From Mesostigma viride (lineage: Eukaryota > Streptophyta > Mesostigmatophyceae > Mesostigmatales > Mesostigmataceae): DNA of 37,500 nucleotides. The stretch spans positions 7,187,235-7,224,734 of the forward strand of contig RPFO01000165.1 in NCBI GenBank assembly GCA_009746045.1. Reading direction: 5' to 3'. The notes beneath the pieces are model-generated. The model searched no databases. It was not told where the DNA came from and worked only from the letters and a program-made list of their open reading frames with translations. Numbering within the stretch: position 1 is the first letter of the stretch; each line of letters opens with the position of its first letter. Made by a program: the position numbers and the translations under genes. Below are positions 29,434-37,500 of the stretch, one piece after another.

Positions 29434-29615
29434 ATCTCAATATGAAATCGGCCAGGGCGGGATTGTCTGTCATTAAGGTGGCGGTGTCGTGACTAAGATC
29501 GACCGCACCAATCATTTTCACCCTTTTTCAAATATAGTGGATCACACATATGAGTGCTCTATTAAATTAAATTAAATTATAACATGCCTCCGTTTTTAAA
29601 TTATCCGCTATTAAA
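29434..29615. other. Flank with R1-type tail, no gene
   Basis: Unassigned sequence, then (TTAAA)n and TAACATGCCTCCGTTTTTAA at about 29559-29600, a truncated R1 end in minus orientation. Confidence 0.4.
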
Positions 29616-29619
29616 TTAA

Positions 29620-31895
29620 GGGGAGGGGACACCCCTAAAGGGCACTTTTCTGGAAACCATACCTATGCATGTGCTAAAAATCCAATGATGATTGGGGACC
29701 ATAAATATGAATAAAAAAATTTTTTCCAGCCACTTGGGGGGGGTACTAGCCCCCACCATACACCGGTAACGTGCTAAAAATAGAAAAAGACGCTATTTTA
29801 GTCACATTTTTCCTAGGGCAGTGGGCAAACATATTGGGACCAAATCATATATTCCCATATAGTTCCCTGACTTTTGAGAAAGTCTGCCTAATTTTGAGCA
29901 CAGAATCATCATGTTTAGACACATTGATGGATTTTCCCGCAAAAAGGGTACTTTTTTCCACCAAAAAAAATAAATCAAATCATACACACATGGAATAGTG
30001 CCAAATCATATATTCCCAAATACTAGAGGTTGGGGGACATGCAGCCCCAAATTTTCAGGTCATTCTGACAAGCGCAGCCCTAGTTGATGGATATTCCTAG
30101 TTTGCCGCCTGTGATGACGCTGATGGAGGTTTTAGCTAGTATTTAACCACACTAACACCCCTTTATACATCCAAGCCAGGTGAAAACTGGCCAAACCACA
30201 TACTACCATCCTCTGCACATATGGTACCTCCTATGTTCAAGGTTTGACGACGTTCTGACAAGAACTGCCCAAGTTACAACCATTCCAAGACGGCCACCCA
30301 TGTAGACACTGCAAGGAAATTAGAGTAACCATTCAGCCACACTAGCACCTCCTTCTTCATCAAAGACACCTGCAAACTGACCAAATCACACATAATTAAC
30401 TCTTGCACGCTGACGGCAACGCATGCTCAATGTGGGGGGTCATTGTGACAAGAACTACCCAAGTTGATGGGTTTCCGATATGACCACCTGACAAGGCGCT
30501 AAGGACCACTCAGTAAGTTAGTAACCCCACAGTGCCACTTCATATGCCATCCAACATGCACCAAAACCATGCTGAGTATGTTTACAAAGTACAAAGGGGT
30601 GGCCACGCACCTCATACGTCTTCATCATCCCTCCAGCATGGCCAGCCTTGTAAATATGTGCATAGCCTTGACGATGGTAGCCCTAACATGCCTAAGCAGC
30701 ATTTCCTATGTTCTCCCAGGTTAGAGTGTAAGGTTGATGCAAACCAAGCTAATCAACACAACAACACCTCCTAAACTGTCCTCCCCGGCATGGATGACAA
30801 ACTGGGACTATGGAGGGCAAGGAACCAAGTAGGAACATGGTATATATAGCTTGCATGCAGTCATGCATGTCAACCATGGTTGGCTCAGCACATTGTAGTC
30901 TTGTCACATCATCATAACAAAGGAAAGCTCAGACAACCATTGGTGCCAGCTATCTATATGCAGTCACACAAATGCAATATCTCCAACATCATCTTCACTA
31001 TAACACTTCCATCCCTGCACGATAAAATGCAAAGAAACCATTGGCGGCCCTTCAGCGCATGAGCGCTGTGATGCCGCTGCTGCCTGCGAAGAGAGGGTGC
31101 GTCACTCTCAAACAACAAGAAGCGTCCATACGCACAACATCCTTGCCAGAACACGTTTTATGAAATTCCCTATACCTTCCCGAAGAGCTATAGGCTGCGA
31201 CTGAAGCGGCCCTGATCACGACATCAACGAAAACAATATAAAGCTGCCAGGTATTCGACAACACAACGGCAAGCGACGGCGAGCTAGCTGGCAGAAACTG
31301 CCCCAAAAGAACGCAAAAAACCTCGAACGATGAGCTCAGAGAAGAAAGCGCTGATAGCAGATAACATTCACGACAAATCTGTACCTTGCCCTCGTAAATC
31401 CCTCGCCCAGGCGTGCAACAACAGCCGTTCTTCCATGGACAGGTCAGACACGCACTGCGCAGGTCTGAACAATTACTTACCGATAATGGCCGAAAATCTG
31501 GCGAAAAGCACCAGATCGGTTTAGAGTTCGATGCAACCGATATTAATGCCTGCTTCACGGTCAGAACGACGCGATTTTACAGCCGCTATCATGAATTCTG
31601 TTTCATTCCGCGCGACCAAAAACTTCAGATTACCCCCCATGCCGATGGCATAAAAAAACAACAGCGATATTGTAAACCAGCTTATTTCCACCACAAACTA
31701 ACATCATAAACTCATCGCCTTTTAGATTCGAGTAAAATTTTTGCATTTCGCCTGCCCTAGTGTGGTAGTTTCGCCTGAACGCAGTCGCCATGGCCACTTC
31801 CGCAAGGGGTGCTCGCACCGTGCACGTGAAATTTGTGACCTTCGGTTCCGGCGCGAATTTTTTGGCGCCAAAAAATTCGGGGGTGTCCCGTCCCC
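29620..31895. mobile_element. 2.28-kb element with GGGG...CCCC inverted termini at TTAA sites
   Basis: The left end GGGGAGGGGACACCCC (29620-29635) and right end GGGGGTGTCCCGTCCCC (31879-31895) are inverted repeats with one mismatch. TTAA borders both (29616-29619 and 31896-31899). TTAA duplication is the rule for piggyBac elements, but the surrounding tails are TTAA-rich, so this flank is weak evidence. The inside is AT-rich, has no transposase, and includes a relative of the gene B 5' region at 30.5-31.2 kb. Confidence 0.55.
30510..31210 (-). pseudogene. Diverged copy of the gene B 5' region
   Basis: It matches about 24150-24700 over several hundred bases: GGTTAGAGTGTAAGG, CAAGGAACCAAGTAGGA, CATGGTTGGCTCA(G/C)CACATTG, CTTCAGCGCATGAGCGCTGTG and CCTTGCCAGAACACGTTTTA. 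The minus-strand protein segment YREFHKTCSGKDVVRM corresponds to FEGIHKTYCGKDDVGM in gene B. It lies outside the 22-kb element and is degraded. Confidence 0.75.
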
Positions 31896-31976
31896 TTAAA
31901 TTAAATTATACATGACCTCCCCACGGAGGCATGTTATAATTTAATTTAATTTTTTTAATGCCTCCGTTGGGAGACG
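31896..31976. repeat. Two R1 ends tail to tail
   Basis: TACATGACCTCCCCACGGAG plus GCATGTTATAATTTAATTT in plus orientation runs directly into AATGCCTCCGTTGGGAGACG in minus orientation, so the two hairpin ends share one AT-rich centre. Confidence 0.55.
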
Positions 31977-32167
31977 CCCAGAAAAAAAGGCAGTCCTACC
32001 AAGAAAAAATAAGTGAGTTCTCTTATAGCGTACACGGTGGACTCGGCTCCCGCAGCAGAACAACCCACAGGGTTAGACATGAATCCACGCACACTGCCTG
32101 TGCAACCGACTCGCAAAGTCACCAAAAATTGCTTGCCGGGCCAGGCCACATCACCCTAGGTACGTTC

Positions 32168-32430
32168 TAGTACAATAATTCACACCTTAAGTTGGGTTCG
32201 AGGGTTTATGCGGATCAACCCAACTAAAGCGTGAACCCAACTGAAGGCGTGAATGGCTCTACTATATTGTACCAACTTGAACTAAAGATATTAAACATAT
32301 ATAGATACTAAAACATAGTGCAGATAAAACTATTCTGAACTACTTTGAGCTTAGAATGCCGAAATCCTAGGCGACCCAACTTACGGCGTGGCCAACCCAA
32401 CTTCAGGCGTGAATGACTGTATACTATTGT
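32168..32430. mobile_element. Candidate MITE with TTCAC(A/G)CCT(T/G)AAGTTGGGTT ends
   Basis: Left ATTCACACCTTAAGTTGGGT (about 32179-32198) and right ACCCAACTTCAGGCGTGAAT (about 32395-32414) are inverted repeats with two mismatches. Two further internal copies of the motif occur (about 32230 and 32370). It is about 240 bp, AT-rich and noncoding. No clear target duplication found. Confidence 0.5.
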
Positions 32431-32485
32431 ATAGTATAGTTCATTTATAGTGTAAAGCCTTGCCAGCACCTGGCCCAGGGACAGC

Positions 32486-34849
32486 TCAGCAGAGCAGCTC
32501 ACAACCCCTGGGTACGATCCCAATGAGCTCTGGCTTTGCCAGCTGTACCCCAGGGCACCCCGTGGCCTCCAGCAGCTCAAGCTCGCGACAGTTCCGGGCC
32601 ACCGCGCGTATGCTCTCCACCGTCACATTGTGCGCCTCCCCCGCCCTCAGCTGCCGTAGCCGCACGCACTTGTCCGCGACCGCCCGGATGCTGGCGTCGG
32701 TCACCGCGTCTGACCCCGAGACGTCCAGGTGGCGCAATCCCGTGCACTTGGCGGCCACGGCCATAATTCCTGCATCGGTCACGTTGGGGCAGGTGGACAC
32801 CTCGAGCCGCTCTAGCTGCGGGCACGTGTCCGCCAGCTGGAGGATGCTGGCGTCCGTCACCCCGCTGCAGCCGGTGACGTCCACCCGTTGCAGATGCCGG
32901 CACTTGGCGGCGACCGCGCCCACGCCGCCATCGGTGACCCCCTCGCAGTTGGTCAGCTCGAGCACGCGCAATCCAGCGCACGCGCTGGCTACCAACAGCA
33001 CGCTGACGTCGGTGACGCGCAGGCAGGACGACAGGTTCAGGTGCTGCAGCAGGCTCCCTGGCCGCGCCAGCGCGCTGACCCCGTCATCCGTCACGTTGGG
33101 GCAGTCCTCCAGCTCCAGGTGCCTCAGGTCCCCCGCGTGCGTGCCCACCAATGCCACCCCGACGTCAGTCATGTCGCGGCACCAGCCGGCGTTCAGGGTT
33201 TGCAAGCGGGGGCAGCACAACGCGACTGCCTCGAGCGCCGCGTCGTTGAAGTGGCACGCGCCGATGTCCAGGTGGACCAGGTCGCGGCAGCTGCGGGCAA
33301 TCGCGATGATGCTGGCGTTGGTCACGCCCACGCACTCGCCCACGTTCAAGTGCCGCAGCCGCGTGCAATGCTGCGCCACCGCGGTTATTCCCGCGTCCGT
33401 CACCGCGGCCCTCGACACATCCAAGTGCACCAGCCCCCGGCAGTGCTTGGCCACCTCCATAATTCCGGCATCCGACACGTACCGGCACAGCCCCACGTCC
33501 AGCCGCTCCAGTCTCTCACACCCCCGGGCCACCGCGCTGAGGCCCACGTCGGTGACCCCCCCGCAGGACGCAACGTCGAGCGAGGTCAGGTGGCGACAGC
33601 TGGCGGCCACGCGGACGAGTGCATGGTCCGCCGCGGGCGAGTCCCACCACCCTGCAGGGTCGTTGCGTTCTGAGATGTGCAGGTGCGGCTGCCGGGGCGT
33701 CGTCGCGTGCAGCTCGAGCAGGTTGGGGCACCGCTGCACCAGCCACAGGAACGCGTCGCCATAGAGTGCGGCAGAGTGAAGTCCCGAGGTCCGGCCCGGC
33801 CCCGCCCCATTCCAGAAGCGCATGGCATGTGCGCCCCCGTGGGCCTGGGCGCCCCACAGGTCCCACTGGCCCACGTAAGCGGCGCACTGGCCATTTGTGT
33901 TCCACGCGTTCGCCTGCCCGTTGAAAGGTAGCCCGTTCGCCTGCCCGTTGGCTGGCGGCCCGCTGTGCAGACCGCCGTGTGGCCAGCACTGCGCGGGCGG
34001 CGGCATGTGCGCGCCGTAGTGGTGGTGGTACGGGTGGGGGCGCAGCGGGGCCAGGTCCTCCCCTGACAGCCGGTCCATGACCTGCAGCGACTCGTCGATC
34101 GCGGAGCATAGCGAGCGGCAGAGCGACCGCAGCCGCAGGCGCTCCACCAGGGGGACCGCGGACATGATGAGCGCGCCCACGCCAGGGACGTTTGTCAGCT
34201 CCTGCAGGGTGAGCGCGCCAGGGAGGGGGGGGGCGGCCGCGGCCGGGGCCTGGATGGCCCCTTGGGGCGGCCGGCGCGCCACCATCGCGCGACTAGGGTT
34301 CGTGTTCGACGACAAAAGGTGGGCGTCGCCCACCGGGGGAAACGGGGGCGCCGCCAGCTGGTCAAAAGGGGCAGAGACGGCACCCTGGGACCCTGCAGGG
34401 ACGGCCGGGTGTTGAAGCGGGTGCTGCAGCTGCGGGTTTGCCATGGTATGGGCCACGCTCATGGCCTGACCGCCGGGCGAGGAGAACAGCAGCGACATGG
34501 CGCGCGTGAGGCTGTCGCTGGAGCTGCTGCTGCGCTCCAGCGTGGTGCCGCTCGCGCGCTCCATCACTTGGCTGCTGCCGCTGTCACTTCCCAGCCAGGC
34601 CTCGTCGCTACTGCCGCAGGGGCTGCCGCTGCTGCCGCTCGACCTGCCACCGTGCCCGCAGGGCTGCTGCTTGCCCGCTCCATGCCCGGGGTCCTTGCGC
34701 GCACGCTTCTTGCCCATGATCAGATCCGCGATCCCCCACCGGGTGCCGCCGTCGCTGCCCCTGCGGTGACCCTGGGCTTCCTCGGGGCAGGGGCCGTCGC
34801 CCGCCCCATGTGCGGCCCCCTTCTTGGCACGGCCCTTGTTGCGGCGCAT
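32486..34849 (-). CDS. F-box/AMN1-like cysteine-containing LRR protein
   Basis: A 787-residue uninterrupted frame. The first ATG is at 34849 (MRRNKGRAKKG); the frame stays open up to 34906 with no ATG. The N-terminal 200 residues are low complexity (Gly/Ser/Pro). Residues about 225-255 (PLVERLRLRSLCRSLCSAID) look like a degenerate F-box. Residues about 410-775 hold some 13-14 repeats of the cysteine-type LRR, consensus C..L..LDV..C..VTDAGI..VA. Such proteins act as substrate receptors of SCF ubiquitin ligases or as AMN1-like regulators; which applies here is inference. It is very GC-rich and intact in contrast to the mobile DNA around it, so probably a host gene. Confidence 0.85.
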   Translation of the reverse strand: MRRNKGRAKKGAAHGAGDGPCPEEAQGHRRGSDGGTRWGIADLIMGKKRARKDPGHGAGKQQPCGHGGRSSGSSGSPCGSSDEAWLGSDSGSSQVMERASGTTLERSSSSSDSLTRAMSLLFSSPGGQAMSVAHTMANPQLQHPLQHPAVPAGSQGAVSAPFDQLAAPPFPPVGDAHLLSSNTNPSRAMVARRPPQGAIQAPAAAAPPLPGALTLQELTNVPGVGALIMSAVPLVERLRLRSLCRSLCSAIDESLQVMDRLSGEDLAPLRPHPYHHHYGAHMPPPAQCWPHGGLHSGPPANGQANGLPFNGQANAWNTNGQCAAYVGQWDLWGAQAHGGAHAMRFWNGAGPGRTSGLHSAALYGDAFLWLVQRCPNLLELHATTPRQPHLHISERNDPAGWWDSPAADHALVRVAASCRHLTSLDVASCGGVTDVGLSAVARGCERLERLDVGLCRYVSDAGIMEVAKHCRGLVHLDVSRAAVTDAGITAVAQHCTRLRHLNVGECVGVTNASIIAIARSCRDLVHLDIGACHFNDAALEAVALCCPRLQTLNAGWCRDMTDVGVALVGTHAGDLRHLELEDCPNVTDDGVSALARPGSLLQHLNLSSCLRVTDVSVLLVASACAGLRVLELTNCEGVTDGGVGAVAAKCRHLQRVDVTGCSGVTDASILQLADTCPQLERLEVSTCPNVTDAGIMAVAAKCTGLRHLDVSGSDAVTDASIRAVADKCVRLRQLRAGEAHNVTVESIRAVARNCRELELLEATGCPGVQLAKPELIGIVPRGCELLC

Positions 34850-36225
34850 GCCTGGGGTGCCGGACAGGGACCGATGAGCATGCGCCAGAGGGGGTCCGCC
34901 CTGCAACGGGGGGGCACGAGCGCGGCAACATAGGGGTGTGGCACAGGAGTGGTTTGGTCATGGGAAAGACATGGAAGCAGGGGAGGGGAGAGAGAGTGTG
35001 TGGTCATGGAGGCAGGGAGAGACAGCTTCGTCATGGGAGGCGACATGGGGTCATGTCGCGCCATCGCGCACATGTGCACGGCCCGGGCACAGGGGAAGGA
35101 ATGGACACACGCGGGGGAGGGCGTTGAGGCAACCTGGGAGAGAGCCAACTGGGTGTGCCGAAACGGGGCAAGGAAGCGAAGGAGGTAGCGGGAGGGAATG
35201 CAAACTGCAAACAGGAGACCGGCACTACGTTTCACAGAGGCTTGCAACACTCTATTCACAGACACCTGAACCAGGGAAGGTAAGTCTCTGCTACTGTAGT
35301 CGTTTGTCCTTCCCACCACCTTGTCATTTTCACAACACTGAAACACGCTTCCACCCACCCACACGCCCACCCCTGCCCACCCACCCACTTGTCTACTTTC
35401 CCGTCCCTTCCCGTTCAGGATCCTGAAAATCACATGACAGCCGTATGACAGCATATGACAGCACTACATTCTTCGGCGATGCTCCGAGCGAGACGTGGCT
35501 ACCAGGTGACGACAGCACAAACATGCTATTTCCAAACCCCAAACCCATCCGCTGCCGAAGAACAACCGGCCTTGAAAGTGCCAGACTATGCCTCCAAGAA
35601 GTCCTGGCTCTACCACACGAAATGCCTGCAAGCCTTGCTGCACAAGCCTCACCACTGACATTTCGAATCCAGCCATGTATGGGTTTCAGGAAAAAAGGAC
35701 GGGTGGGGAGGGGAAGGCGCAGACTACATCGTCCTTCCCACCAACGATAGCAACAGGAACTGGCAGGGCGCGTCTCGGTCGCCGCAAACCATACGTGTGA
35801 AATGGATGGCAGCTAGCCATGGCATCCATGCGCGGTTCTCATTCAAGGGAGCGCTGTGTGCACCCGGCAAACCCAGCTCTCCGGCAAAAACTGCCACAGT
35901 ATCAGCAACCGTTGCCTTCTTAGATGCCCTCCACGGCACAGGGCTACTCAACTGTCATATATGCAGCAATGACAGGTCGAACGGTACAGACCGTTTTACC
36001 AGCGTGCGCATAATCAGACGTACTACGTGAATGGTCCCTGCATTGATACTTGCGGCATGAAAAAAAACTAGATAACACCGCAATTACCTGAAGGTAAGGC
36101 TACCGCGCAGAATTGTAGTCGCTTCTCGACAGCTCCGTGCTTCTGCAGATTCACAACCCAGCCTTGCTCGATCGTTCTGTAGATCTAGCTACTAGGTCTT
36201 AGGCATTGCTTGGATGACCATAGTC
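34850..36225. other. Upstream of LRR gene, no gene recognised
   Basis: 34850-35450 is probably the 5' UTR and promoter of the LRR gene; it contains a CCCACCCA-rich run (35350-35392). From 35450 to 36225 short open frames on both strands lack motifs. A plus-strand GGTAAGTCTCTG at 35279 and TTCCCGTTCAG at 35419 could bound an intron of an unknown transcript. Confidence 0.35.
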
Positions 36226-36282
36226 GACAACCGCGACCGCGACCGCCACCGCCACCGCAACCGCGACCGCGACCGCGACTAC
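36226..36282. repeat. (CGCGAC/CGCCAC)n hexanucleotide repeat
   Basis: About nine units of ACCGCG / ACCGCC. Simple repeat. Confidence 0.85.
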
Positions 36283-37204
36283 GAGAGAAAGTAGGAATCG
36301 AACCTAAAGCTCCGCAAACGATGCGTAAGGTCGCCTTTCCTGCACGCTTCCCCAATCCGCCATGACATCGTTATTGCGTCCTGTCACATTATTGCACCCA
36401 TTGCAGCCGCTCTTGGCATGGCGTTGGCCCCCCCGGCGAGGTGGAGCTGTCGCGCAGGGATCAGTGTGCCCTCGCTCCCGGGATTCGCTTCACTCGTAGG
36501 TAGGGGCTACGCCGGGGAGCTCAGAAGTCATCAACCGAATTCTCACCGGTTTTAATACGTCACCGTTTTAAAACGTCCACAGGAGGCTGGCAATCGCTTA
36601 ACTCGGTTAACTGACGTCTGGCGCATGTCTGGCGCATGGAGAAACCAGGTTCCTGACGGCTGACAATGATTCATCGGCTGACAACAATGTTGAGTTGTTG
36701 TTGTTGTTGTTGGTGGTGGTGGTTAGATTTGGTGGTGGTGGTGGTTAGATTTGGACTGCGTTATCATCGACTGTTCGAACCATGTTTTGTATGATGTGTA
36801 CACATTAGGGATGTTAGCAAAAACTACCAGTCCGGCCGGCAACCTGCCGGAGGAACGCGGACGCTAGCAAACACTAAAACGTACAGAGTGGACCAGTCCG
36901 GCCGGCGGCCTACCGGGACGCAAGTTTTATTTCAAGACCAGTAGTTCTTGTCCATTACGCCATCACCTACACAACGTACGGTGTGCGCCCTATTTATTCC
37001 CGTTTTTTCGTCGCCCCTTGCGTTGGGGCAACTCCTCCCCATCCGACGGCTCCAAATCCTCCTGGCGCGCCGCAGCAAGCCGGTCCATGTAGCATGTGCG
37101 GTACTCCAGGCGATTCGACAGCATGCAGCATGCAGCATGTCGGGCCACTGGACAGGGCTCTGGGAGGACTGCGAGCCTCCTTGGCCTCCACTTCCACTGG
37201 ACAA
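36283..37204. other. No gene recognised
   Basis: Contains a GTTGTTGTTG/GGTGGTGGTG run (36692-36760) and two copies of ACCAGTCCGGCCGGC (36827 and 36891) about 64 bp apart. Open frames of 60-145 codons on both strands run into the tandem repeat and show no motif. Confidence 0.4.
36288..36350 (-). other. tRNA-like B-box segment
   Basis: On the minus strand GAGCTTTAGGTTCGATTCCT contains a perfect GGTTCGANTCC box with a 4-bp T-stem. The upstream GCGACCTTACGCATCGT could form a poor anticodon arm, and no matching acceptor stem is visible. A tRNA-derived fragment or an organelle tRNA scrap are both possible. Confidence 0.35.
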
Positions 37205-37206
37205 GG

Positions 37207-37340
37207 CTATTCGGCTACATCTGTGCGGTTTTTCGGCTACATCTGTGCGGTTTTCGGCTACATCTGTGCGGTTTTTCGGCTACATCTGTGCGGTTTTCGG
37301 CTACATCTGTGCGGATTTCGGCTACATCTGTGCGGTTCTC
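37207..37340. repeat. 22-bp tandem repeat TTCGGCTACATCTGTGCGGT
   Basis: Six units of (T)TTTCGGCTACATCTGTGCGG, 20-22 bp each, differing in the T-run length. Confidence 0.95.
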
Positions 37341-37500
37341 GGGTGTACCTCAGTGTCCGTCCGTCCGTCAGATTCACCCATCTGACGGTCGTAAAACGTT
37401 GGGAGAGTAAGCGAGCGGAATAGGGTTGCGTTGTTGTTGCCCAGGCCAATGACAGTTGTTGAGTTGAGTTGAGGTAACTCCCGCGCCGGTTGAACGACAG
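37341..37500. other. Right edge, no feature
   Basis: Short GTCC repeats and a small inverted repeat (CCGTCAGATTCACCCATCTGACGG, 37365-37388 approx.). Nothing else recognised. Confidence 0.4.

Noticed and set aside
32460-33764. Long plus-strand frames opposite the LRR gene
   Set aside because: GC-rich shadow frames; the minus strand shows a regular LRR pattern, the plus strand only Ser/Thr-rich low complexity.

Overview
This window looks like nuclear DNA of a eukaryote with split genes, possibly a green alga (low confidence; I recognise no species marker). The basis is GT-AG introns of about 180-410 nt, an L1-type LINE, CACTA-type DNA transposons, cysteine-rich leucine-rich repeats of the F-box/AMN1 kind, and abundant micro- and minisatellites. 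Most of the window is mobile DNA in nested layers. Only one gene, the LRR protein at 32.5-34.9 kb on the minus strand, looks like an ordinary host gene.

Layer 1 is a minus-strand LINE (about 0.86-28.1 kb) with ORF1, an APE-type endonuclease and a reverse transcriptase. It is split in two. Layer 2 lies inside it: a 22,200-bp element (3119-25318) that begins CACTAGGAGTTAATTT and ends with its inverse, is flanked by TA on both sides, and has arrays of GTTAC/GTAAC motifs just inside both ends. Removing it with one TA restores the LINE reading frame across the junction. Layer 3 lies inside that: a second pair of CACTA...TAGTG ends (5975-14999, 9,025 bp) with inverted arrays of palindromic repeats. 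It encloses a five-exon CACTA-type (TNP2/Plavaka-like) transposase on the plus strand and a protein kinase on the minus strand. Layer 4 consists of smaller insertions, notably a 1,031-bp insertion (17034-18064) that is almost wholly palindromic, has 5-bp target duplications and contains three copies of a fold-back unit plus a tRNA-like B box.

The 22-kb element carries two further minus-strand multi-exon genes. Gene A (4.2-5.7 kb) is acidic/basic with a coiled coil and is a candidate for the second, DNA-binding protein of CACTA elements. Gene B (about 19.0-24.9 kb) has a coiled coil, a long Lys/Glu/Gly-rich minisatellite-encoded region and a C-terminal part resembling a ubiquitin-specific protease. 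A five-copy 357-bp tandem repeat sits within or beside its introns.

Right of the LINE are a 5'-truncated second LINE (28.4-29.4 kb), a 2.28-kb element with GGGGAGGGGACACCCC-type termini between TTAA sites (29.6-31.9 kb) that contains a decayed relative of the gene B 5' region, a candidate MITE (32.2-32.4 kb), the LRR gene, and a mostly featureless right end with a 22-bp tandem repeat. The main interest is the nested CACTA system: a transposase, a kinase and a possible deubiquitinase-like protein travelling together in a very large element.
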